This document shows positions 1 to 9,117 of a stretch of 64,000 nucleotides of DNA, piece after piece (the first letter of the stretch is position 1; the number at the start of each line of letters is the position of its first letter). This DNA is from Tautonia rosea (GTDB taxonomy: Bacteria; Planctomycetota; Planctomycetia; Isosphaerales; Isosphaeraceae), in the NCBI RefSeq assembly GCF_012958305.1, contig NZ_JABBYO010000006.1, positions 310,001 to 374,000 of the forward strand, read 5' to 3'. The notes beneath the pieces were generated by a model. The model had not been told where the DNA came from and ran no database searches. It saw nothing but the letters and a program-made list of their open reading frames with translations. Position numbers and translations under genes: made by a program.

Positions 1-1
1 A

Positions 2-2230
2 TCATACCCATCCCATCCGCTTGCGGACAAACCACTCGACGCCGAGGACGCCGACGAAGCTGATCAGAAACGGCCAATTGTCCCAAAGGCGATACTCGAC
101 CTGGGTTTCGACCCGGCTGAAGGATTCCGGGTCGAGATCGTCGAGGTAGCGGTCGAGTTGTTCGGGACGGAGGAACTGGCCGCCGGTCAGCTCGGAGAGT
201 TGCTGCAGCAGAGCGATGTTTGCGGCCGGGTTCTCCAGCTCCAGGTCGTCCTGGAACACAAGGAATCGAGAGGTGGCTCGGCCGATTTCGTTGCCATCGG
301 CACCGGTGGCGATGACCTCGACACCGTAGATTCCCGGATCACCAGAGGCGGAGTACGTGCCACGGGCGCGGTCGTCCTGAAAAAACAGATCGACCGGCAC
401 GGCGGCCTCGCCTCCGGGGGGCCGAACGATGGCCTCGTAGCGGGCGTCTGAGACGGGTTGATCTTGCTCGTCTCGGGCGAGTGCCGACAGCTCGACGGCC
501 CCGCCGATGGCCACGCGGCGACGATCGAGGCGCAGTTCCACGCGGGATTGTCCCTGATCTTCCTGGTGGGCAAGCCAGAGGATCGCCTGCCGCCAGAACT
601 TGCGATGGGCTTCCTGGCTGGCTTCCGAGGCGCGGTACCAGGGCCAGGTTTCGCCGCCGAAGGCAATGACGCGCCCGCGGCCATCCTGGGCAACCATCAA
701 CGGTTCCCGTTCGGGTGTCAACGCCCAGACAACGGCCGATTGCTTCGGGCGGCCGAGTCGGCTTGCGCCGGGAATCGGCGGAAGTTGTTCCCAGGTGCTG
801 GCGGTCTCGGCCTGGGTCGAGCCAATCTGCAAGACGTAGTTGTCGAGGGCCTGCGGGTTGGGAATGACCTGAAGCCCGTCTGCGGGCTCGATCTGACCGT
901 CGCCGCTTCTCATGATCGTCGGGAGAACCTCGGCCAGGGGGGTTGCTCCCCAGCCGCCATCGCCAAAGCTGTCGCGTCCACCGAGCATGATCAAGCCGGC
1001 ACCGGCCTGGACGGCTCGGGCGAGCAACTGCTGCTGATTCGGTGACAGGAATTTGGCCGGGACATCACCGAGAATGTAGACATCATGAGCGCCTGGCGCA
1101 AAGGCTTCGTCGGGGATGGCGGGCTGACCACCGCGGCCCGGGCCAAGAATCACGTTGAGGTTCGCCTGGATTTCTCGGGAGGCATCGAGCGCGCGGGTGA
1201 CGAACTTCCCTTCCCAGATCGTCCCAGGACCCTGAAGGTGCAACACGTTGAGCCCACCGGGCAAGACACTCACAAAGGTGCTGAAGCTGTTGTTCGAGTC
1301 AATCAGCTCTCCCTCTCGCGAGGCAACCTGGACAGTGAGCAACTGCTCTCCCGCAACCTGAGGGGCAAACCGCAAGGGGGGCGTTGTCACCACTTCCGAG
1401 TCGGGCGGTACCTGGACGGTCGCTCGGGCGACGGGCTGTCCGAAACCCTCGGCGCGGAGCTCGACTTCCAGTTGTTGACCGGCGTACCCGCGAACCCGGA
1501 GCGCCCCGCGGACCTCCATCTCGTTCTTCACGAAGATGGCTTCGGGAGCCTGCACCCCGGTCACGGCGATATCTCGGGAGCCAGCTCCGGCGGCGGCCGA
1601 CCCGAAGCCGACCGCCGTGATCGGCACCCCTTGAGCCCTGAGGTTCTGCGCCGCCGTCAAGGGGGCGACCCCGCCATTCGAAGCTCCGTCAGACATCACC
1701 ACGACCGAGGCAATCGGTGCTCCGCTCTCCCGTCGCACGGCCTCCAGGAGCGAGGCGCCGAGCGTTGTTTGCAGGCCGTCCGGTTCGGTTATCTCGTCGG
1801 AAGGCAGGCCGGGGTGGAGCTCGCGGTCGAAACGGTAGTACTTCACGGCCAGGCCCGAGTCCGGATCGGCCGAAGTGTCCCCCAGCACCTCTTGCGCCCG
1901 GTCCAGAGCGCGGCGGGCCATTCCCCATCGGCTGCGGTTGTTGGCCTCATCATTGATCTTCATGCTGGTCGAACTGTCGACGAGGAAGATTAATGAGACC
2001 TGCTGCTTGACCTTTTGCATGATTAGGACCGACGGTCTGACGCACGCCAGGAGCGCCAGAAGGACCGCAACCATTCGCAGGCCGACGACAAGATATTTGC
2101 GACGGTCGGTGCTGTCTCTCAGTCGTTTCCGGTACGGCCAGAGCGTCAGCGCCACCACAGCGGCCGCGGCAAGGACGACCAGGGCCCAGTGTCCGATCGG
2201 GCTGAGACTCAGGCTGATGCGTTCGCTCAT
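2..2230 (-). CDS. VWA and amidotransferase-like membrane protein
   Basis: A 742-residue membrane protein. Two N-terminal membrane segments (about residues 13-31 and 46-64) are followed by a von Willebrand factor A domain with its MIDAS metal site visible as DSSTS at residues 85-89. A class I amidotransferase-like fold is suggested at about 325-445, without a catalytic Cys that I can identify, then a beta-rich region and a final membrane helix near 720-736. It is the last of five same-strand genes starting with moxR, 74 bases after the BatA-type gene. In such clusters MoxR ATPases are thought to act as chaperones on VWA partners. The substrate here is unknown. The stop codon lies at the very edge of the window, so the gene appears complete. 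Confidence 0.85.
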   Translation of the reverse strand: MSERISLSLSPIGHWALVVLAAAAVVALTLWPYRKRLRDSTDRRKYLVVGLRMVAVLLALLACVRPSVLIMQKVKQQVSLIFLVDSSTSMKINDEANNRSRWGMARRALDRAQEVLGDTSADPDSGLAVKYYRFDRELHPGLPSDEITEPDGLQTTLGASLLEAVRRESGAPIASVVVMSDGASNGGVAPLTAAQNLRAQGVPITAVGFGSAAAGAGSRDIAVTGVQAPEAIFVKNEMEVRGALRVRGYAGQQLEVELRAEGFGQPVARATVQVPPDSEVVTTPPLRFAPQVAGEQLLTVQVASREGELIDSNNSFSTFVSVLPGGLNVLHLQGPGTIWEGKFVTRALDASREIQANLNVILGPGRGGQPAIPDEAFAPGAHDVYILGDVPAKFLSPNQQQLLARAVQAGAGLIMLGGRDSFGDGGWGATPLAEVLPTIMRSGDGQIEPADGLQVIPNPQALDNYVLQIGSTQAETASTWEQLPPIPGASRLGRPKQSAVVWALTPEREPLMVAQDGRGRVIAFGGETWPWYRASEASQEAHRKFWRQAILWLAHQEDQGQSRVELRLDRRRVAIGGAVELSALARDEQDQPVSDARYEAIVRPPGGEAAVPVDLFFQDDRARGTYSASGDPGIYGVEVIATGADGNEIGRATSRFLVFQDDLELENPAANIALLQQLSELTGGQFLRPEQLDRYLDDLDPESFSRVETQVEYRLWDNWPFLISFVGVLGVEWFVRKRMGWV

Positions 2231-2304
2231 CGCGGCGGTCTACACAAAAAGGGTCAGGGAGTCGAGGCGATCGGTTGCGGCGGTCGAGGAAGTCGTCGGT
2301 CACA

Positions 2305-4539
2305 TCACGCGGCGGCTCGTGCGGGGGCCGGGCTTGCGGTGGCGTGCTCGCGATGGAAGCGGTTGGCCAGGTAATTCTCGGCGGTCAGCAGGACGAGGAT
2401 CAGGATCATGAGCCAGGGGAAGATCTCCCGGCCGACCCGGGCCGTGCGTTGCACGCGATCGATGGCGTCGGGAGAGTCGGCCAGGGCGAAGGTTTCGGGG
2501 TCGCCGAGCAGCGTGTTGAGTTCGTCCGTCTGGAGGGGGCGGAAGTTCGCCTCCTCAGGCCGGGGGTTAATGCTGAAGCCAAGCTGAGGTGGATCGGCAG
2601 CCGGGGCGTTTCCGCGCGTCGGTAAGACCGTCCACTGACCCAGGGCCTCGGGCCCTTCGACGATCAACTCGGACACGTCTCGGTCGGGGTTGATTCGTTC
2701 GTTGAGCTGATCAGTCGGCCCTTGCACGAGGTAGCTTGCGGCCCGAACCGACGGTTCGAGCGGCAAAATGACAATCTCCCCGGCTTCGTAGTTCAATCGT
2801 GATCCCGAGGCACCGGCCAGGTAGGGCACGGTGCGCTGCATCAGGGCGAGGAACGACCAGCCGGCCAGGGGGTTCGGGAACTCGTTCCAGGCATCGGGGT
2901 CGTCGGGGGTCGGCCTACGGGAGAGGGGGGTTGTCCAGAGCAAGACCCGGCCGACCTGCGGGCCGTCAAAGGTTGCCTCGATCAAGGCCGGTGCACCGTC
3001 CTGATAGGTCAGCAAGGGACGGACGTAGGAGGCCTCGATGGGTCGAAACGCCCGATAAGTGAACACGGGGATGTTGGCCAGGTCGGCGGCGATTTCCCGA
3101 GTATAGGGTAAGAACAAGGGGTGGCTCGGATCGACCAGATCACCGAACGCGGTGCCCCCGGACGGGGAGACGGGGGCTCCCGGCTGACCGGGGATCACGC
3201 TTCGAGCGGCCTCAGAGGTGTATTCATCCGGCTCAGTGTTTCGACCGAGGGCGACCACCAACCCGCCACCATTCCGGACGTACGCCGCCAGTTGTTCCCA
3301 CGCCTGAGGCGAAAGCCGAGCAACATTGTTCATGACAAGGCATGAGTAGTTCGCCAACTCTCGGGGAATCCGGCCGTCGAATTGGTCGGTGCTGAGCGTC
3401 TCGACCCGGTTCGGAATGCCGGTGGCCTGCGGGTCGAGGGCTCCGGCGACGAAGGTGGCGTCAATGAACCGGGGCTCGTCGTCGGGGTCGGGGTCGTAAA
3501 GGACGAGGACATCAAAGGCGGGGCTGGATTCGAACGTGACGAAGCGTCGGTCGTCGAAGGGCAGGGGGTCAACCCCGTCAAGTCGCACCTCGGCCTGATG
3601 CAATCCGGCGTCGAGGCTCGCCGGGGTACGGAAGATGACCTCAACCTGACCCTCGGCCGGCAGTTGCACGTCTTGCTGACCGCGTTTCGAGCCATCGAGG
3701 AGGAACTCGGCAAGCCGGGTGGTCGCCGGGCCGGTGTTCCGGATCGTGGCCACGAGTTCGAATGCTCGACGGCCATCAGCCTCCGGCTCCGACGCGGGGC
3801 GAGCTTCCAGGCCGACGATGGCCGCGTTGCGAAACTCGTCGGGGGCGAGCCGGATGAGGTACGTCGCCGCCTCGCGCCCGGAGCGTTCCTTGATTCGATC
3901 TCGGCCGGGGATCGTCTGACCGGGCTCCCACGACGATCGGGCCAGATCAGTCAGGACATAGGCTTCGAGGCGGGGCAGATCGCGGCGACTCTCGGAGAGG
4001 GCCTCGTACGCCCGTTCGAGCGAGAGGTTGAGCGAGCGGTTGGCAGCCCGCAGCTCCAACCCCTCCAGCCGTTTTCGCGCCGCCGATGGGGAAACGGCCG
4101 CCGGAACGGTGGGTACCCCGGAGTCAATCAGATAAACTTGGCTGGATTCGGGGAGTTTGCGGAGCACCTGATTGGCGACTTCTTTCGCCTCGTCGAGTCG
4201 GGTCTTGCCCTGTTCGACATAGCCCATCGAGAGGCTCGTGTCGATGACCATCGCCAGGGCGGTCGGCACCTCGCGATCGCCGAGCGGCACCCGGGCATTG
4301 AGCGCGGGCCGTGCCAGGGCCAGGGCCATGAGGGCGACCAAGGCCATCCGGGCGAGCAGCAGGAGCCAGTTCTTGACCTTCAGCCGCTTGGTCGATCGCT
4401 GATGCCGTTGCTGCAGGAGACGAAGGGCGGGAAAGACGATCCGCTTGGGCGTCTGGCGCATGACCAGATGGATGATCAGGGGCACGACCGCCAGGGCCGC
4501 TCCCGCCGCAAGACCCGCGTGGATCAAGGAAATATCCAT
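2305..4539 (-). CDS. BatA-type VWA membrane protein
   Basis: 744 residues. The N-terminus matches the aerotolerance-regulator BatA N-terminal domain: a membrane helix at about 5-27, a basic loop with PKRIVFPAL, and a second helix at about 58-78. A VWA domain follows with an intact MIDAS, DTSLS at 100-104. The middle contains an amidotransferase-like stretch (VVALGRN, GTAFGDL) and the end has one more membrane helix (around 705-725). Overall layout equals that of the next gene downstream, so the two are probably ancient paralogues. It starts 32 bases after the DUF58 gene. The function is inferred only from the family: a membrane VWA partner of MoxR. Confidence 0.87.
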   Translation of the reverse strand: MDISLIHAGLAAGAALAVVPLIIHLVMRQTPKRIVFPALRLLQQRHQRSTKRLKVKNWLLLLARMALVALMALALARPALNARVPLGDREVPTALAMVIDTSLSMGYVEQGKTRLDEAKEVANQVLRKLPESSQVYLIDSGVPTVPAAVSPSAARKRLEGLELRAANRSLNLSLERAYEALSESRRDLPRLEAYVLTDLARSSWEPGQTIPGRDRIKERSGREAATYLIRLAPDEFRNAAIVGLEARPASEPEADGRRAFELVATIRNTGPATTRLAEFLLDGSKRGQQDVQLPAEGQVEVIFRTPASLDAGLHQAEVRLDGVDPLPFDDRRFVTFESSPAFDVLVLYDPDPDDEPRFIDATFVAGALDPQATGIPNRVETLSTDQFDGRIPRELANYSCLVMNNVARLSPQAWEQLAAYVRNGGGLVVALGRNTEPDEYTSEAARSVIPGQPGAPVSPSGGTAFGDLVDPSHPLFLPYTREIAADLANIPVFTYRAFRPIEASYVRPLLTYQDGAPALIEATFDGPQVGRVLLWTTPLSRRPTPDDPDAWNEFPNPLAGWSFLALMQRTVPYLAGASGSRLNYEAGEIVILPLEPSVRAASYLVQGPTDQLNERINPDRDVSELIVEGPEALGQWTVLPTRGNAPAADPPQLGFSINPRPEEANFRPLQTDELNTLLGDPETFALADSPDAIDRVQRTARVGREIFPWLMILILVLLTAENYLANRFHREHATASPAPARAAA

Positions 4540-4571
4540 GAGAACTCGTCGTCCCGATACGTCGCGAGGGT

Positions 4572-5471
4572 TCAGCCCCGGGCTTGCCGGCTGAGGAGGT
4601 AGCTCATCAACGCCTTATCAAACGGCATGCCGGTATGCAGCGGCACGTAATCAATCCTGGCCGCGAGGCACTCTTTCCGGTAGCGCTGTCGGAAGGCCAT
4701 CAATTCGTCCAGGTAATCGGCTTTCATGGCATTGGCATCGACCAGGAGTTTCTGGTGCGTTTCATTGTCTTCCAGCTCGACCATGCCGTCGAAGGGAAAC
4801 GAGTCTTCTGCCTCGTCGAGTACGTGAAAGAGGATGACATCGTGCCCGGAATAACGGAGGCGGTACAGCGCCTTGAGGATCGGCTCGGGATCATCAAGCA
4901 AGTCACTAAAGAGCATGATCAGACCTTTATGACGGATCATGCCCGCGAGCTGGTGGAGGCACTTGGCCACGTCGGTCACGTCGGACGGACGAAGCCGGGC
5001 CAGCAAGGAGAGGATGCTCGTCAACTGCGTCCGCTTGCTTTTCGGGGCCAGGCTCTGGCGAATCTTGGTATCGAAGGCAACCAGTCCGACCGGGTCTTGC
5101 TGGTGGACCATCAGGTACGCCAGGGCCGCGGCCAGGCTGATGCAGTATTCGAACTTCGTGAGATCCTGCCGGTAGGTGTAGCCCATCGAGGCCGAGAGGT
5201 CCATCGCCAGGTAGCCGGTCAAGTTCGTCTCGGCTTCGAACTTCTTGATATAAAAGCGGTCGGTCTTGGCGAAGACGTTCCAGTCGATGTCGGAGATGTT
5301 ATCGCCCGCGGTGTACTTGCGGTGCTCCGAGAACTCCACGGAGAAGCCGTGGAAGGGGCTGGCGTGCAGGCCGGCGATGAACCCCTCAACAATGAACCGC
5401 GCCCGTAGGTCGAGCCGCGCCACCTGGCGAATCACCTCGGGCTTCAGGTACTGTTCGGCCGTGACGGCCAA
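4572..5471 (-). CDS. DUF58 domain protein
   Basis: 299 residues, soluble short form of the DUF58 family, which is almost always encoded next to MoxR ATPases. The DUF58 signature region (EFSEHRKYTAGDNISDIDWN, near residues 46-65) is clear and is followed by a VWA-like fold with DLSAS as a MIDAS-type motif. No membrane helix is seen, unlike longer DUF58 proteins. It lies between Uma2 and the BatA-type gene, 32 bases before the latter. Role inferred from context: cytoplasmic partner of the MoxR/VWA module. Confidence 0.9.
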   Translation of the reverse strand: MAVTAEQYLKPEVIRQVARLDLRARFIVEGFIAGLHASPFHGFSVEFSEHRKYTAGDNISDIDWNVFAKTDRFYIKKFEAETNLTGYLAMDLSASMGYTYRQDLTKFEYCISLAAALAYLMVHQQDPVGLVAFDTKIRQSLAPKSKRTQLTSILSLLARLRPSDVTDVAKCLHQLAGMIRHKGLIMLFSDLLDDPEPILKALYRLRYSGHDVILFHVLDEAEDSFPFDGMVELEDNETHQKLLVDANAMKADYLDELMAFRQRYRKECLAARIDYVPLHTGMPFDKALMSYLLSRQARG

Positions 5472-5576
5472 GGCTCGTCCTCCCGATCGGGCTGTGGTTC
5501 GTATCCCATCAGTGTTGACGCTCTATTGTATCGGGAACGGCGTCCGGCGGCTCGTTCCGAGCGTCAGAAAGTCGTG

Positions 5577-6164
5577 TCAGAACACCTCATCAATCGGCAC
5601 GACCAAGCCCGGGAGCATCGGAGACTGATAGACGTGCCCCCGTCGCAAGGTCCGGCGGCGGTCGCCGCGAGGGCCTCGGATGAAGATCGTCACCGCCTGA
5701 CGCAAGGGGTCGATCACGACATATTCCCGGATGCCGAGCTGGAAATACTCGCGGCGTTTGGTGACGTAGTCCCGCTGCCGCGACGTTCGGCCGGGGCTGA
5801 CGATCTCGAACATAAGGTCCGGAACCCGCTCGGGAATCGGCGGGACCGAACGACCGGGGGCGGTCACGAGGTAGACACCGATATCGCCGATCCGGTCGGT
5901 GCCGTCATCGACGCGAACCCAGGCCTGGACGGCGAGTTCTTCGACGACGTCAGGATGTTCGATCCAGTATCGACTCAGCCGTTGCCGCCAGGGCTTCGAG
6001 TCATCGAGATGGCGTTGACCTTCGGGTGACACGACGACCAGCCTCCCGGCCTCTCGTTCGTACGTCCAGGGCTCGACGAACTCGGCCTCGGCGAACTCCT
6101 CGGCCGAAACGAATCGGCCGTCGTCGTCGGGACCGAGGAGCAGGGAGGTGCGTTGGGTCGACAT
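5577..6164 (-). CDS. Uma2 family (DUF820) putative endonuclease
   Basis: 195 residues from the ATG at 6164, chosen because a GGGAG lies about nine bases upstream. A longer in-frame start at 6218 adds an 18-residue tail that does not resemble the family. Uma2 features are visible: an N-terminal EEF segment, PDVVEELAVQ, VPDLMFEIVSPGR with the Asp and Glu of the PD-(D/E)XK-like core, then KRREYFQLGIREYVVIDP. The family has a restriction-endonuclease fold, but activity of most members is unproven. It sits inside the moxR-DUF58 cluster, which is unusual, with gaps of 54 and 105 bases to its neighbours. Confidence 0.82.
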   Translation of the reverse strand: MSTQRTSLLLGPDDDGRFVSAEEFAEAEFVEPWTYEREAGRLVVVSPEGQRHLDDSKPWRQRLSRYWIEHPDVVEELAVQAWVRVDDGTDRIGDIGVYLVTAPGRSVPPIPERVPDLMFEIVSPGRTSRQRDYVTKRREYFQLGIREYVVIDPLRQAVTIFIRGPRGDRRRTLRRGHVYQSPMLPGLVVPIDEVF

Positions 6165-6218
6165 GGGATGGGACTCCCGACAAGGGGAGAATCGAGGCAA
6201 ACGCCTTCCGGATCGCAA

Positions 6219-7253
6219 TCAGGCGGCACCGCCGCGGCGATCGTATTTGGGCACGTCGGGCTCGCGGACTTCCTTGACGAGGCGGTTGATCAGGTCGTCG
6301 GGGCTCATGCCCTCGGCCTGGGCCTGGAAGTTGGTGCTGATCCGGTGGCGGAGGACCGGAACGGCGACCTTGCGGATGTCGTCGAGCGAGACGCTGAAGC
6401 GGCCGTCCATGGCGGCCATCGCCTTGCCGCCGAGGATCAGGTTCTGCCCGGCCCGGGGGCCGGCCCCCCAGTCGATCAGCTCCTTGACGAAGGCCGGGGC
6501 CTGTGGGTCGCCCGGGCGGGTGGCGCGGACGAGCTTGGCCACGTACTTGACCGCGTAGTCGGAGATCGGCACCGAGGTGATGAGCTTCTGAAGGTTTACG
6601 ATCGCCTTGGCCGAGAGCACCTTGCGCAGCTCCGGGAATTCTCCCTTGGTCGTGGCCGAGAGGATCTTCTCCTCCTCCTCCTGGCTCGGGTAGCCGACCC
6701 GGATGTCGAACATGAAGCGGTCGAGCTGAGCCTCGGGCAAAGGATACGTCCCTTCCTGCTCGATTGGGTTCTGCGTGGCGATCACGAAGAAGGGTTCGGG
6801 CAACTTCATGGTTTCCTGGCCGACGGTGACCTCGCGTTCCTGCATGGCCTGGAGCAGGGCGGCCTGAGTCTTTGGCGGGGTCCGGTTGATCTCGTCGGCG
6901 AGGATGATGTTCGAGAAGATCGGACCGGGAACGAATCGGAACGATCGGCGGCCGGTTTCGGGCTCCTCCAGCACGTTCGTACCGGTGATGTCCGAGGGCA
7001 TCAGGTCGGGCGTAAACTGGATGCGCTTGAAGCCGACGTCGAGGATCCGGGCCATCGAGCTGACGATCAAGGTCTTCGCCAGGCCCGGCACGCCGACCAG
7101 CAAGCAGTGGCCCCTCGTGAAGATGGCAGCCAGGATCAGCTCCAGCACGTCTCGCTGGCCGATGACCGACTTGCTCAGCTCGGTGATCATCACGTCTCGG
7201 GAGTTACGGAACTCGTCGAGCAATTGCGAAATCCGGTCGCCGGAGCTGGCCAT
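6219..7253 (-). CDS. MoxR family AAA ATPase
   Basis: 344 residues from the ATG at 7253 (an upstream ATG at 7346 would add 31 residues unlike the family). Walker A GVPGLAKT, Walker B ILADEINR, sensor-type IATQNP, and the C-terminal AAA lid are all present, and the length is typical. MoxR ATPases are thought to remodel or insert cofactors into partner proteins, often VWA proteins. This is the first gene of the five-gene minus-strand cluster. Its promoter should lie in the 669-base divergent region upstream. Confidence 0.93.
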   Translation of the reverse strand: MASSGDRISQLLDEFRNSRDVMITELSKSVIGQRDVLELILAAIFTRGHCLLVGVPGLAKTLIVSSMARILDVGFKRIQFTPDLMPSDITGTNVLEEPETGRRSFRFVPGPIFSNIILADEINRTPPKTQAALLQAMQEREVTVGQETMKLPEPFFVIATQNPIEQEGTYPLPEAQLDRFMFDIRVGYPSQEEEEKILSATTKGEFPELRKVLSAKAIVNLQKLITSVPISDYAVKYVAKLVRATRPGDPQAPAFVKELIDWGAGPRAGQNLILGGKAMAAMDGRFSVSLDDIRKVAVPVLRHRISTNFQAQAEGMSPDDLINRLVKEVREPDVPKYDRRGGAA

Positions 7254-7922
7254 ACGTCGGTGTCCCAGGGGCTCAGAAGAATCGAAGCAACAGGCAATTC
7301 GCCCTCGCACCAGGCGAGCGACGATGCCGAGGACGGGTCGGACCATTGTAGAGGCCCCGCAAGACCCGATTCAAGGATCGGCATCACCACCGACCCGTCT
7401 GCCCTGAATCAGGCACCACTGCCCGCACCTCGGGCGATCACCGCGGCAAGAGCTGGCAAGGTCCTTCGAGCAACTCCTGGCCCGCGCGATCGTTGGACCA
7501 TTACCGTAACGATTGTGGCGCTTGGGCTTCGGGTGCGGGGCAGCTCTGGGTTTGACCGATTCATCCGGGTTTCTCATGACCCTCATTCCGCCTTGGCCCG
7601 TTGGTTGCGAGGATCGAGACCACTCATTACTGAGGCCATTCAGGACCGCGAACAGCTCTCAGGTCTCCAAGAGGAACCTTCTGGCACTCGCGTTTCTCCT
7701 CGACCAAAACGACAAAGTCGTTTGGGGCGAGATCCCTCCTCCTTGCTCGGTCGGCAGCCCACCACTCCCCAGGTGGTGCTCCGAGTGAGCGATTGTCTGT
7801 CCGTTGCACTCCTCCGCGACGACCCGACAGACGCAACTGATCGTTTCCCCCCGTTGCACTCCGCGCCGAGTGAGCCGCGGACCCTGCTCCAACCCTGCCT
7901 CGCCAGCTTTCGAGTGGTTTCC
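7254..7922. other. Divergent intergenic region, no gene seen
   Basis: 669 bases between the moxR start and the start of a plus-strand secreted protein. Open frames here have no recognisable protein features. It must hold the promoters of both transcription units, but I could not pick convincing -35/-10 pairs. Confidence 0.5.
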
Positions 7923-9008
7923 ATGCTTCGAACCGTTCATTCCATGCTTCGAATTGCCTCAATGAGTGCGCTGCTGATGTCAATCGGTGCGATTGGCCTC
8001 GGAAAGCTCTCCCCCGATGGTTTGGGAAGGACCCAATCCTCGACACACTTTCTCGGGGTATCCACAAGTTATCAAGGAGCGGCTGGTCAAGGGCTGCAAC
8101 TGTTCGACCTGACCGGTGGTCCGCCTCGGTCGCTCCCGCTGAGGACACAGGAGCGCGTCGACCTGGCGATCGGTTCGCCCTGGGTCGATGCCTGGGATCA
8201 GGTTCATGTGGCCGGGCGTTGGATGGTGATCGACCCAGCAATAGGTTTGAAGGATTGCGGGCTAAGCCGCGTGGCCATTCCCTCTGGAAACGTGCTTGAT
8301 CGTGTGTCCCTGGATCATTACCCCATCTCGCCTCCCTGCTGGGGAGCCGGGACCACGGCCCGCGTGCTGTTCGTCTCGGGCGATGGCAACCTTTATCGCT
8401 ACGATTTCGAGCCGATTTCCGGCGCGGGTGCCCCGGGGCTCAATCGGATCCGCTGGGACGTGGAACGGCCCGGCATGGCGGTCCCTCTCTTGGTTGATGT
8501 CACGCGTCCTGAGCGACTCCCGACTCCCAACCTCCTGATTGCCACCGTCGTGCCGCGGCTTTCCGAGGGCGAAATGAGCCGAGCGGATGCTCACGAGATC
8601 TGGTGGCTCCGACTCAGCGACGACGAGCAGGCCATCATGGATTGTGGACCCATCACTTGGCCCGACCCTGAAGGGCTCGACGTCAGCCGACGTCGTCCCG
8701 CGCTCGGAGTGCTCAGCGACGGTACCCTCTGCCTTGCGTACCTGAGCTGGAGAGACACGCCTGAAGCACTGTACCTTCGCGTCCTTCCGGTCCGGCTTGA
8801 CGAGCAGACGGGGATGCCCGTCGCCGAAGGAACGCAAGGGAAAATCCTGGCCGATTCCTGCCTGAACCACGCACCGGTGTTTGTCGATGGAGGGGCGTCG
8901 GTCCTCGTGCAGACGCTTCAAGACCGCGAGCCCATCCCCCTGCGCGTGCCTCTCGACGATCATTCTCGTCCCACCACCCTCGCGGCCGCGAGGCCACTGG
9001 AGCCATGA
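7923..9008 (+). CDS. Secreted or anchored protein of unknown function
   Basis: 361 residues from the ATG at 7923. The N-terminus (MLRTVHSMLRIASMSALLMS) looks like a signal peptide or anchor. The rest contains spaced short beta-type motifs (DAWDQVHVAGRWMVID, LFVSGDGNLYRYD, LGVLSDGTLCLAYLSW), which suggest a beta-propeller-like fold. No family is recognised. It lies 109 bases before the DUF4159 gene on the same strand and could be co-transcribed with it. The frame is open much further upstream, but only from this point does it look like protein. Confidence 0.6.
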   Translation: MLRTVHSMLRIASMSALLMSIGAIGLGKLSPDGLGRTQSSTHFLGVSTSYQGAAGQGLQLFDLTGGPPRSLPLRTQERVDLAIGSPWVDAWDQVHVAGRWMVIDPAIGLKDCGLSRVAIPSGNVLDRVSLDHYPISPPCWGAGTTARVLFVSGDGNLYRYDFEPISGAGAPGLNRIRWDVERPGMAVPLLVDVTRPERLPTPNLLIATVVPRLSEGEMSRADAHEIWWLRLSDDEQAIMDCGPITWPDPEGLDVSRRRPALGVLSDGTLCLAYLSWRDTPEALYLRVLPVRLDEQTGMPVAEGTQGKILADSCLNHAPVFVDGGASVLVQTLQDREPIPLRVPLDDHSRPTTLAAARPLEP

Positions 9009-9117
9009 TCGCCGCCGGTCTTCGTCGTGGTCGTTGACCCCTGAGAAGGCAGCGTCTACACTTGGACAGTTGTCAGTGAGGCACGCCGATCGATCCTGCC
9101 AGGGAGGTCAAGCGGTC

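Noticed and set aside
6153-7922. Extension of the 7923-9008 gene far upstream over moxR
   Set aside because: The frame happens to be open but runs antisense to moxR; protein-like sequence only starts at 7923.
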